Origin: an uncultured Clostridia bacterium
GTDB taxonomy: Bacteria > Bacillota > Clostridia > Oscillospirales > Acutalibacteraceae
DNA: 54,925 bases
NCBI GenBank assembly: GCA_937876205.1
Contig: CALEII010000009.1
Location: 1-54,925 of the forward strand
Direction: 5' to 3'
Part shown: in pieces, positions 16,040 to 27,600 of the stretch
How positions within the stretch are numbered: position 1 is the first letter of the stretch
How the letters are laid out: each line of letters begins with the position of its first letter
Translations under genes and position numbers: made by a program
The notes under the pieces: generated by a model
Databases searched by the model: none
Told to the model about the DNA's origin: nothing
What the model saw: the letters and a program-made list of their open reading frames with translations, nothing else

Positions 16040-17377
16040 TTGTTTTGCTGTCCAACCAAGAGTGAATACAACCGACACAACGCAGAGAATATGATTCAGT
16101 TGGTTCATACTCAGTATATTCATTTCGTTTTTTGTGCCGATAAAGATATATGTAAACAGAATATAGGTAATAAATACCGGGAACAACAGCTTCACAAGTC
16201 TTGCAGTTGTGACTTTTTCAGTGTTGAAGCCCCATTTTATGTTAAGCAGAACTACAAAGATAACGGCAATAATCACTGCAATAACAGTTGCAATTATCTG
16301 ATATTCAGAGTCATCAAAACGCTCAAGCACGGGTCTTACAATGCTGACACCGAGCATAAATACGAAACCGAGAATGAATTTCAGTACACCGGCAGGCTTT
16401 TCGGGAATCCTTGCAAATGCAAGTTCGGGAACATCGTCAGTATTTTTAAGATGAAGCATATATGCTGTTATAATTCCGCCTGCAATAAAGCCCGTGAAGT
16501 ATTCCCAGCAACCCCAGGCAGGGATAAAATCGGGCAGATAAGATGCGTTTTCCATATGATATCCGCCGTTGCCGAAATAGAAAAACAGGTCAGCAACCGT
16601 TATTGCAACCGAAAATGCACCCGACACAACTGCGCCGACGTTTGCACTGACCTTGTCTTTGATTATAAATCTTGTTGCGATAAGGGCTGCAGCAGAACGG
16701 AAGACTGATGAAATTGCCTGAATAGAGGAGAAATAGTTTCTGCCGCCGTCAAATTTTTTGCCCCAGGAGAGGTCATCAAAATGCTGAAGATACAGCTTGT
16801 AGATGTCTCCCTCCACATTAGCCGAGGCAAGACCTTTTTCAAATATCTCAACTGCTTCGGGCTGAATTGCACCGAGTATCAGGTGTGAAACAGTTGCCTT
16901 GGCAATAATATCTGTTATGTAGAAAACGGCAATGAGAATTATGAAGTCCGTCACCTTCCACTGCTTGTCACTGTAGCCTCTGCCGAGCATTATGCCGAAA
17001 ATCGTGGCAAGTCCGAAGCCGAGACTGAGCATAAGAATAAGAGCCGTCCAGACGGGAACGTATACAAATGCATCGTCCTTTGACCATATTTCAGGCTCAT
17101 AGAGAACTCCTGTTATCTGATTGAGCAGTGTGCCCCAGCTGGGAACCGTGAGCATAAATGACAGCGCAGTCAGTGAAAGCCAGCTCATATCAAGCTTTTT
17201 TCTTTCTCCCTTTGCGAGGATAATGAACATTGTGAACACAAAACCGGCATTCAGAAGTCCCCATGAAGAGCCCCAACCGGTTTCGCCTCTGACTCTCCAC
17301 AGAAAGCCCATAAGCAGAGCTCCGATAAACACAGTGATTACGTTATTAAGTGGGTTGTTTTTTAATGCTTTTGTCAT
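16037..17377 (-). CDS. Polytopic membrane protein, unknown
   Basis: The 446-residue protein has roughly 10-12 hydrophobic helices (NVITVFIGALLMGFLW, VWTALILMLSLGFGLATIFG, VIAVIIAVIFVVLL). There is a large loop with charged residues around positions 170-220, and no signal peptide beyond the first helix. Start 17377 has GAGGTGG upstream. The stop codon is formed by the inserted repeat, so the native C-terminus (now ...GWTAKQ) may have been altered. No family assigned. Confidence 0.75.
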   Translation of the reverse strand: MTKALKNNPLNNVITVFIGALLMGFLWRVRGETGWGSSWGLLNAGFVFTMFIILAKGERKKLDMSWLSLTALSFMLTVPSWGTLLNQITGVLYEPEIWSKDDAFVYVPVWTALILMLSLGFGLATIFGIMLGRGYSDKQWKVTDFIILIAVFYITDIIAKATVSHLILGAIQPEAVEIFEKGLASANVEGDIYKLYLQHFDDLSWGKKFDGGRNYFSSIQAISSVFRSAAALIATRFIIKDKVSANVGAVVSGAFSVAITVADLFFYFGNGGYHMENASYLPDFIPAWGCWEYFTGFIAGGIITAYMLHLKNTDDVPELAFARIPEKPAGVLKFILGFVFMLGVSIVRPVLERFDDSEYQIIATVIAVIIAVIFVVLLNIKWGFNTEKVTTARLVKLLFPVFITYILFTYIFIGTKNEMNILSMNQLNHILCVVSVVFTLGWTAKQ

Positions 17378-17530
17378 TTTGTACCACCTCAGAACAAATT
17401 ATATATTTTTCAGTTACAGAAATCAATAAAAAGATGAAATAAAAAGAAAAAAGAGCCTGCACCTGCAAGCCCCAACACATTTATAATAACATAAAACAAT
17501 CTCTGTGTCAATAATTTTTAATAACATTGT

Positions 17531-17616
17531 ATACAAAATCTCTGTAATAAACAAATAAAAATAGTCAATTTTGTACAAAATTCTGGCTTGCAATCTGCAG
17601 AATAGTGTGTTATTAT
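17531..17616 (+). promoter_or_regulatory. Promoter and direct repeats of RNA copy 2
   Basis: ATACAAAAT (17531-17539) and GTACAAAAT (17573-17581), 42 bp apart; a 6-bp gap; TTGCAA (17588-17593); 17 bp; TATTAT (17611-17616). Same geometry as copy 1. Confidence 0.75.
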
Positions 17617-17622
17617 ATAGAC

Positions 17623-17914
17623 ACAGAGAGGTGATACCAATGTACAGGTAAAACTCCTGAAGGCTCATAAAAAAATCAGACCGTGAGCCGAAAACAGATG
17701 CAAAAAGTATTTCGGAACGAAAAACTTCTGAGTAATTAAAAAAAGGGAACAAATTTACAAACAAAATCAGTAAAAGATGTGTTTCGGAGTATGAAAAAAG
17801 CATCAGAAAATCTATAGAAAGAGCAGGTACACAAAATGATGCTCGATACAAAGAATGATCAGAAGTAACCCTCAGCTGCAGGAAGAAAAGGCAGTTGAGG
17901 GTTACTTCTTTTTG
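17623..17914 (+). ncRNA. Undescribed small RNA/peptide transcript, copy 2
   Basis: About 292 nt. The 5' end is GAGAGGTGATACCA, then ATG-TAC-AGG-TAA at 17640-17651. The 3' third resembles copy 1 (GCATCAGAAAA, AGGTACACAAAA). The terminator pairs GTAACCCTCAGCTGC with GCAGTTGAGGGTTAC (within 17861-17909), followed by five T's. Upstream homology with copy 3 (around GCCTGCACCTGCAAGCCCC, 17456 onward) shows copies 2 and 3 are tandem units of about 490 bp. Confidence 0.72.
17839..17868 (+). CDS. Conserved 9-residue peptide MLDTKNDQK
   Basis: ATG 17839 (or tandem ATG 17836) to TAA 17868; GAGCAGG lies at 17821-17827. An in-frame TAG a few codons upstream rules out a long version, so a short peptide is the only reading here. 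The TAA is inside the terminator stem. Confidence 0.5.
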   Translation: MLDTKNDQK

Positions 17915-18023
17915 TTCTGTTCCGACTGCGGAAAAATAAAAAACGGAGCCTGCATCTGTAAGCCCCAACACCTTTATGATATCACAAAAATACTCAAATG
18001 TCAACAATTTTATGTATTAAAAT

Positions 18024-18109
18024 AGACAAAATCTCTGTAATAAACAAATAAATTTGGTTAACTTTGTACAAAATTACGTCTTGTAATGTCTGATATTATA
18101 TGCTATTAT
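18024..18109 (+). promoter_or_regulatory. Promoter and direct repeats of RNA copy 3
   Basis: AGACAAAAT (18024-18032) and GTACAAAAT (18066-18074), 42 bp apart; a 6-bp gap; TTGTAA (18081-18086); 17 bp; TATTAT (18104-18109). Identical geometry despite sequence divergence between. Confidence 0.75.
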
Positions 18110-18115
18110 ATAGAC

Positions 18116-18406
18116 ACAAGGAGGGTTGATACCAATGTACAGTTAACCCAAGGCTCATAAAACAAAAAACAGAGCCATAAGATACTTTTCCCAAAGAACA
18201 TCCGGTGAACCAAAAAAGTGTTTCTCACTCTACGGGAATTACATATATGAAAATTGCAAGTTTCAGGTCAGGAGTTCCGATAAGAAAGAGTATCACAGAA
18301 TATATGAAAGGAATCGGTGTAAAAAATGAAACTTGATTTCAAAAGTGAACAGAAGTAACCCTCAGCTGCGGTAAAGAAAAGAGCAGTTGAGGGTTATTTC
18401 TTTTTG
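18116..18406 (+). ncRNA. Undescribed small RNA/peptide transcript, copy 3
   Basis: About 290 nt, the most diverged copy. A stronger Shine-Dalgarno (AAGGAGGG, 18118-18125) is followed by GATACCA and ATG-TAC-AGT-TAA (18135-18146). The middle is unlike copies 1 and 2 and includes a possible 29-codon ORF (MKIASFRSGVPIRKSITEYM...) that overlaps the terminal peptide ORF. The terminator pairs AGTAACCCTCAGCTGC with GCAGTTGAGGGTTATT, then T's. It ends about 250 bp before the GH2 gene, which has its own promoter. Confidence 0.7.
18326..18358 (+). CDS. Conserved 10-residue peptide MKLDFKSEQK
   Basis: ATG 18326 to TAA 18358; a TAA two codons upstream in frame fixes the start. It aligns with MLDIKSDQK and MLDTKNDQK as M(x)LDxK[SN][DE]QK. 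The Shine-Dalgarno candidate (AAAGGA) is rather far, about 13 nt. Confidence 0.48.
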   Translation: MKLDFKSEQK

Positions 18407-18569
18407 TTTTTTTGAATATCAGGGAGGTTGTTTTTATTCCGAAAATGACAAAAAATATTGCTTTATTCCGGTTTTGGATATTTATATTGCGTAATTCATC
18501 AATTATGCACTGAATTTAGTAGTTTAATTTGTGTTTGTTAACAAAAAATTAAAAAAATAACATTTGGTG

Positions 18570-18598
18570 TTGAAAATACTATTATAATAATGTATAAT
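18570..18598 (+). promoter_or_regulatory. Promoter of the giant GH2 gene
   Basis: TTGAAA (18570-18575), 17 bp, TATAAT (18593-18598), about 60 bp before the chosen ATG. Confidence 0.65.
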
Positions 18599-18659
18599 TA
18601 TTATGTATAAAATAGCGTGGTATACCTTTTATGAGAATTTTATTTATGAGGTGTTAAAG

Positions 18660-21600
18660 ATGAGAAATCGAAAAAACAGTTTCGGCATCAGACTTATTTC
18701 AGTTCTGATGAGCTTTTTAATGGTGTTCACATCAATCCCTGCACTTTCAATTCTTGCATTTGCGCAGGAAATAAGCTCTCTTGCAGCAGACGACAGCGCA
18801 AGACTTGAGCTTAATTTCAATAAGAACTGGAAGTTCAATTACGGTGATGTGTCCAATGCCCATTCAACGGCATACAGTGACAAATCATGGCGAAGCATCA
18901 GCCTTCCCCATGATTTCAGTATTGAACAGGAATTCACCTTGACTAATACAGAAGGTGAAAGCGGCAGCTTGCCCGGTGGTACGGGTTGGTACCGTAAGAG
19001 CTTTCTTATGCCTGAGGATTATGCTGACAGAACTGTCATTCTTAACTTTGACGGTTCATATCAGTATACAACCGTTTATGTCAACGGTGTCAATCTCGGC
19101 ACAAACAGATACGGTTACAATTCATTCTCGTTTGATATTACCGAGCATCTTGTATGTGACGGTGCAACAGCTAACCTTGTTGCAGTCAAGGTTGAAAGCC
19201 CCATTCCTTCGAGCCGTTGGTATTCAGGTTCAGGTATTTACAGAGACGTTACAATGACAATCGTTAACCCCGTGCATGTTTCACTTAACGGCACATCTGT
19301 AAAGACTCCTAACCTTGCATCTTCAGGCGGTACGGACGGCGCAACAAAGGTTAAGGTAACATTGCAGAATGACGGCACATCTCAAGCACAGGTGTCTGTT
19401 CTTGCGAAAATAAAAGATCAGAACGGCAGTATAATTGCACAGGCTCAGTCGCCTGCAAGTATTGGTGCAGGTTCATCCAACACCGTAACTCTTAATATGT
19501 CTGTTCAGAATCCCTCTCTCTGGTCTTGTGACAATCCCGTTCTTTATACGGCAGAGGTATCTGTATCTAACTATTCCACAGGCGAGCTTATTGATGAATA
19601 TTCAACAACCTACGGCTATTGCTGGTATGAATGGACAACTGACAAGGGCTTTTCAATGAACGGCGAGTTTATGAAGCTTCAGGGCGTATGTCTGCATCAC
19701 GACCAGGGCGCACTCGGTGCTTCTCAGGAATATGATGCAATCTACCGTCAGCTTTACATTCTTAAAGAGCTTGGCGTCAATACCGTGAGAACATCACACG
19801 GTACACCTTCAAGAGTTTTCCTTCAGGTCTGTAATGAACTCGGCATCATCGTAATGGAAGAGTTCTTTGATAACTGGTATTCACAGAAAAACAGTAATAC
19901 ATATGACTTCAGTGTTTATTGCAACAGAACAATCGGTTCAACCCAGATAATCGGTGCCGATTCAAGTAAGAAATGGTATCAGTTTGTTGTTGAACAGTCA
20001 GTTATGCGTGACCATAACAATCCTTGTATTGCAGTATGGGATTTCGGTAATGAATTGTCTGAAAATGAATTCGATGACACAACAACCTATAATGATATGA
20101 AGTCAATTGTCAGACAGTATGACGACAGATCTATAACTATCGGTAGTAACCTTGGTGGTGTTACATCAGGTAACGGTCAGCTTGTAGATGTTTTCGGCGG
20201 TAACTATCATATTACAAGCTGGGTAGAAAAGGCCTCTTCCATAAGTCAGCCTTTTGTTTCAACGGAATCCACTTCTGCACTCAGCAGCCGTGGTGTTTAC
20301 AGATATTTTTATTCTAACAATGCACACGATAATTCATCATTTGGTTATTGGGCTGACTATGCTTCAGTATCAGATTATCAGATTAATGCATACGATGCAT
20401 CAAAGGTAAGCTGGGGTGCAACAGCAGCCGATGCATGGTATTATGTTATAACAAATGATTGGTTCTCTGGTGAATATGTATGGACAGGCTTTGACTATAT
20501 AGGCGAGCCCACCCCTTGGAGTTCACCATATAGTTCTAATGAAAACGGTGTTGCATATCCCAACTCATCATACTTCGGCTTTGTTGACACAGCCGGCTTT
20601 AGTAAGGATTCTGCATATCTTTACAATTCTATGTGGGATAAGAATGATACAACACTTCACATTGTTCCCGGTACATGGAACAGCTCAAACCTTGCTGTTG
20701 ATTCAAGCGGATATGTTGATGTAGCAATCTACTCAAATGCTCCTTATGTTGAGCTTCTTTATAACGGAAATGTAATAGGTACTGCAACTGCAACCACAAA
20801 CACAACATCAGCAGGCTATCAGTACATTACATATTCAGAAAGTGTATCAGACAGTTCACTTTGTAAAACAGGAACCCTTGACGGTGCAAATGACCATAAT
20901 TTCTATTCTTTGTTTGAGGTTAAATATGATGCTTCTGCTGAAATCACCGTAAAGGCTTATGAGTCACAGGGCGGTGCTGAGATCACAAATACAGTCGGCA
21001 CAAAAAAGGTTTATGCAAACTCTGCAGCAGGCATCACCGTTTCTGCATGGAACAACGATACTACTCTCACTGCAGACGGCGACAGCTTTAATTACATTGA
21101 AATCACAGCTGTTGACTCAAACGGCAACTTTGTAAACGACTATAACGGCACTCTTAATATTACACTTACAAGCAATGACGGCGCAGCTGTTATTGCAGGT
21201 GTTGACAACGGTAATCCTGCCACAACTCAGAAATTCCAGAGTTCAACTGCTCTTCTTTCAGACACAACTGCTCAGATTCAGATGTTCAACGGCAAAGCAC
21301 TTGTTATTGTTCAGTCAACTGAAGAAACAGGCAGCATCAATGTTACTGTTTCTCCCTCAGGTCTTGCAGCAAAGTCAATCGGTCTTACATCTATCGCAGA
21401 AACAGGCGATGAGCTTACAGACGAGTTTGAAGAAGTTATTGACCAGTCAGTCAATATGGACAATCTAGATGATAATGCAAGATATGAGCTTCTTAAAGAC
21501 AGTGTAGATGCTCTTGATACACCTATTGAAGACGCATATTATGAGCTTTACACACTCGGCTCAGGAATTCCTTCAAATGTTCCCGACGGTACATATATTA

Positions 21601-24600
21601 TTACAGGTGCCGATACCTCAGGTTCCGTATCAACAGGTGCTCTGAATGCGGAAGCAGGCACAACAGGCACGCTTACAACAAGCGGCAGTGATGCAGTAAC
21701 ATCATCTCAGAGATGGAGCTTCAGCAGACAGAGTGACGGAACATATATCATTTCATATCTTGATGAGGATATCACAACTTCATTCCTCAATGTTTCCGCA
21801 TCAGGCGTTTCTGTCTCAAAGACATCACAGAAGCTCACAGTGTCATATTCAAACGGCACAGTAACAATCGGAGACGGCACAAATTACATCACATATTCAG
21901 CTTCAGCTTCTAATACAGCCGGTGTCAGCACATCAGGTACTGCACTCAAGCTCTATACAGTTGACGGAAATGACGTCAGCCGTTGGGGTGATGTCGGTCT
22001 TGTAGAAGACGGTCAGTATGTTATTTTTGGTAATTCAACAGAATCAGGAAATCCGGGTTATGTTATGACTCCTGAGTACTATGAAAATTCAGGTGCAACA
22101 AAAACCGGTTTTGAGCGTGTTTCAGTTACTCCTGACGGCACTGTATTGAAGACTGATGAAGCTAACGAGGTTACAATTGCTAAAGTAGAAGACTCTGAAA
22201 ATATTTATACTATTCAGCTCTCAACAGGAAAGTATCTTTATATCAATGACTCAGCAAATTGTCTTGTTTCAGAATCAGACACTCCTGTAGAAACAAACAT
22301 CTCAGAGTCTGCAGGTATGGAAAACAGGGTAGTCATTTATAGAGGTCTTAACGGCAATACTGCAAAATGTCTTGACCTTTTCTCTGACTCTGATGCAGCG
22401 ATATTCAGTCAGTATACGCAAAATATTTCAAGTACAGCATATATCAATGAGTATTTTGAACTTTATCGACGAGTTGAGCCTGCTTCAGCAGCTGATGTTT
22501 CACTCTACAATGCTCTTACAAAAGCAATGGCTGAAAATCCCAATGCCTACACAGATGAATCATATTCTCTTCTTCTTGATGCAGTTCAGGACGGTTATGA
22601 AAAGTATACAAACGGCACAGCAACCGATGCAGAAAAAAATGCGGCAACAGCTGCTATTGATGCTGCAATTGCTTCACTTGAAGAAACTGAAATCAGCCCC
22701 ACACTTAAAGAGGATATTGCAAATCTTGATGCTCCCGTAAGTCAGGAGGAAGGTTATTTCTATTATGACGCATCATCTGGTGAGGCTATTCCTGATGGCA
22801 AATATATTCTCTATGCAACAGACTTGTCAGGCAATGGACGTGTTATGACAGGTTCAGCAGTAACAAAGAATAATGGAAGAACAGGTTTTGACAGAGTGAC
22901 ACCAAGCAGTGTTACAACAGGTAAGATAGTTACTGATTCTGCCAATGAATGGACAATTACATATAACTCATCAACAGGAAAGTACACGATTCAGAATGAT
23001 GACGGTGATTATCTCAATATCGGTACATCAAATGGTGCAACAACAGCGTCAACAACACTTGTTGAAACAAGCATCACAGGTCTTTCAAGTGGTAAGGTAA
23101 ATATCCATAACGGCACATCTTATCTTCAGAACATGGATACAACATCAAATCAGGTGTTCTCAAACTGGACAAACAGTTCAGGTACCGGTACACACGAACA
23201 GTTCACACTTTACCGTTATCAGCCTGAAATCGACACAACAAACAAACAGGCTCTTTATGATGCTATGCAGACTGCAAGCAGTGCTGATGAAGAAATGTAT
23301 ACAGAAGCTACTTATGAAGCACTTCAGAGAGCACTTCAGGAAGGCTACAATGTTTATACAAATGATGCGGCTACTGATGATGAAATAACAGCAGCAACAG
23401 CTGCTATCAATCAGGCTTATGCTGCTCTTAAGTATAAGAATCTCAAGCCTCTGCTTGAAAGTCAGATTGCAGCTCTTACTCCTCCCTCCGGTTCCGAGGC
23501 TGAGTATAGCAGATACACTGCAAAGCAGACTTCAGTTACAATCATTCCCGACGGTGAATATGTCATTTCAGGACATTATAATACTGATGCCGCAACATCC
23601 GGTGCTTGGGGTGTTATGACAAACACTTATGTGCTTGATGACGGTACCTGGTGGGATGGTATGGGCTTCGCTGCTTCATATTCTGATCCTAATATAGACA
23701 GTGATACATGGCTTATTGAAAGAGATTCAAGCACCGGTTATTATCATATATCCCGACTTAATGCAAACGGTGTCCGTGAATATCTGTATGCTTATAAGGA
23801 TAATAGTGACGATAATTGTCAGATGTCAGCCACAACAGATGGAACTCAGCAAAAAACCTGGTGGACCGCAGAAATTGATCCTTCTACTTATGAAGTCAGG
23901 TTCAGAAGCGTTTATAACTCAAATTATTGCATTGCCTTTTTGGGTAATTATGCATACAGTGACAGTAATGTATCTTCAGACGTTTCACTCTATGTTTCCA
24001 TTTATTATGACAGCAACAATAAAGCAAACACTCCGATGACTCTGCAGCGTAAAGAAAACGGTGAGCTTGTAAGCTGGTACAGTGTTCCCGTTGAAGACGG
24101 AAGATATATAGTTACTCAGAAAAATGGTGACTCAGCACAGACTACAAACACTGACACCGAGGTAATGGATATTACCACAACATCAGGTTCCGGTGCATTT
24201 GCAGAAGTAGCTGAGACAATAACAAATGATGTTATAACAACATATGTTGATTATGAGCTGACCTTTACACGTGTAGCAGGTACTGCAGATCAGTATTATA
24301 TTACAAATTCTGCAGGACAGTATCTGTCCGTCACATCAACCAATACTTCACTTTCATTCACAAGCACGCCAACAGCACTTACTGTTGAAGCTGATTCATA
24401 TGGTAATGTATATATATCACGAACATTTTCTTCAGATGTTATGTATATAGACCATTACGATTCACCTCAGAATATTTTTGGTTGCTGGATAGGTGCGAAG
24501 AATACAAATAATAATCTTCGTCTGTTCCGTTATGAAAGAATGGTTTCAGAAACAGATGCTCAGCAGGCACTTTACAATAAGCTTCATGAAGCAATTGCGA

Positions 24601-27600
24601 TAAATCAGGGTAGTTACTCTGATGAATCATATAATAATCTTCTTCTTGCAATAAAAGACGGTATTGATTCCTATAATAACGATACGACCAATGACGAGTG
24701 GCAGGCTGCGATTGATGCTATTGATGCGGCTATTGCAGCACTTGAAATCGCAAAAAGAGGCTTCGCCGCAACACTTTATAAGTACGGTTACACTCCCGAT
24801 GCTAATCATTCTGCGGACGGTGCTGATTATTCTTCAGGTGGTAAAGATTTTAATGATATCGCTTATCTTGAGATGTATGATATCATTTATAATACTCCTG
24901 AGTTGCTTTCACAGGTTCAGGACCTTGTTGGTTTCTCAACGGCAACATGGTCAAGTTCTGATGAACAGCGTGCTGCTGTTGAAGCTGCAATTTATGAGTA
25001 TGCAAAAATATACACGCTTGCATTTTCAGGTCCCGCTGTTAATTCTACAGGATTGAATCTTTCAGAAAGCGATAATGTACAATATAATACATTCTGGAAT
25101 GTCTGGGAAAAGCCGGGTACAAAGGCTGATGGAGAAACAAATAACGAAGGTGCTTCAGTTCAGGGACTTTTCAGTACAACTCTTAATGCTGACGGCCTTC
25201 CCGGTTCGCATAATCCGTATGCTGTGCTTCCTTATATTAACACCACAGTAAGTCAGGATACAAATGGTACAGGTGAAGTTCAAGGTCTTCATTCAAATGT
25301 AACTATGAATATCACGCAGGGCGGTGCAACAAAGAGTATCACACTCAATCCGCTTGAGAATATCAGTGTTTATGTGCCTGATTATTTCTCTAAAAATGAC
25401 ATTACTTCTGCAGACAAGCTGGGCAATCCGACAGAAACATATGCAAAATATTACTGGGATGTTCAGTTCCCGTTTGTTGAGTATACAAATGAACACGGTG
25501 TAAATACTTATGTTTATGACTCGTCTGATACTGAGCGTGTTTTCCAGGCAAGCTATGACGATATAAAACATACGGCAACAGCAAAACTCACCGAAATTGA
25601 TAATTCAACAACAGGCACTATTAGTGCTCCTTATATCAACGGTTCAATTAAAGGCTTTTTCCCGTTCAATAACAGACTTGATGGCTCAAATGCCAATATG
25701 TCTACTGTTGAAAACGGTATATACCACTTTGGTATGAGTTTCACAACAGAATTCTACATTCCTTCAAGCGGTACATACGGTGACGGAAATGATATCGTGT
25801 TTGAATTCTCAGGTGACGATGACGTTCTCGTTTACATTGATAATGTTCTTGTTCTTGATAACGGCGGTCTTCACGGTGCAAGAAGTGCTTCAATCAACTT
25901 CACTGATAAGTCTGTTTCATATCAGTATATTGCAGATGCAGAAACAGGTACTGTGACAAATGCCTATTCCGAAGGCATTACATACACTTACGGTGCGGAA
26001 AATACAGGCATCAATGCTCAGAATCAGGCTTCTGTCGAGTATCTTAACAAAGTTGCAACTGACGGTCAGCAGCATACTTTCACATTCTATTACCTTGAAA
26101 GAGGTTCGACTCAGTCCAACTGTAAGATTTCTTTCAACATTCAGAAGATTTCTGACTATGTTAAGCTTGTTGACCAGACTTATGTTGTTGACTTCGGTCT
26201 TCCCACACAGTTCAATGTTAAGGCAAACAATATTACATCTGCACCGGAAGGTTATTCTCTTCCCGATTATGAATACATCGGCATTACGAACAGAATTCCT
26301 TCATCTGCTAACTCAGGTGTTATGTTTGATGAACCGTCAGCAGACGAAGTTACAAAGTTCGGCAGTCTTTCAGAAATGGAATTTGAAGGTAGCTTCGGAA
26401 CATATACCGTCAATAAGAACGGTACAGCTGAATATCAGCCTCACACAATGCAGTTTACAAATGCAGGCAGTATATATCTGTGTGCAAAGGTTGAAAACGA
26501 CGCAACATATCAGGACGGAACTGTATACTATGCTTTTGAAAAGGTTACAATCGTCCCTGCAACATCAATCTACTATGAGGATGATTTTGAGGGCAATGCA
26601 ATAACCTACACAGACGGTACAATCCCGTCAATCGAAACAAACACAAATAATTACGGTGTATGGCAGAATATCACAGAGACTCTGCCCACAGGCATTGTAA
26701 AGGGTGAGATTTATCAGGCTGCTGACGAAGCAGGTTCTTCTGATGCGAATGTATACGGCTACGATGATGCTTATGCAGATTGCGCAACATACAGCGGCTA
26801 TTCTGCAAAGTATGTTTCAGTCAGTGCAAAGAATAATCCCCTTACAAAGTACAGTGGCGGCACAGGCTCATCATGGCCCAAGGCGGAATTCACATTCGCA
26901 GGTACAGGCTTTGACCTTATCAGTGTCACATCAAAGGACACAGGTGCAATCAACCTGACTGTTGCAGATGTGAACGGTGATATAATCAGAAATCACACAG
27001 TCAACACATATTACGGCTATACCTACGGTCAGCTTTATAAGGGTGCAGGCGGCAATCCCACTCTTACGGATACGGGAATTCCTCTTTACTTCACAGCAGA
27101 CAGAAGCTATACCGTAACTCCCACTTACTATGCAGCTGACGGCACAATTGTAACAGAGAATACAGGCAACCTTGAGCCTGCATATGCAATGGGCTGGATA
27201 ACTGAAAGTGCTGTTGAGGAAGATAATGCACTTTATCAGATTCCCGTTATAAAGGTTTCTGACCTTGATTACGGCACATATACAATCACAATTACACCCA
27301 TGTATTCATCAAGAATGGATATCGCCAAGGACGGCGCATATGAATTCTATATTGATGCAGTCAGAATTTATAATCCCGCAGGTGTGGGTGATACACTTAC
27401 AAATGCAACAATTTCTTATACTTATACTCAGGATAAGGAAGCAAATGCTGACTACCTTGAGCTGCGTGATATGCTTATCGGTTCAAATCAGCTCACAGAC
27501 GGCACATCGGCAGAAGGCGTAGTATTTATTGACGGTATTGCTGAAAACAGTGATGTTTCAAAGTACACATCAGGCGGTCCCAACAATGAGCTTTATCTTC

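Noticed and set aside
17423..18007. 194-codon open frame on the minus strand
   Set aside because: It runs antisense through RNA copy 2 and its promoter, has no ribosome site or recognisable domain, and its length comes from the AT-rich duplicated units.
25960..26604. 214-codon frame inside the giant GH2 gene, +1 frame
   Set aside because: Low-complexity Leu/Ser/Gln translation typical of a shifted frame of Ser/Thr-rich repeats; no ribosome site.
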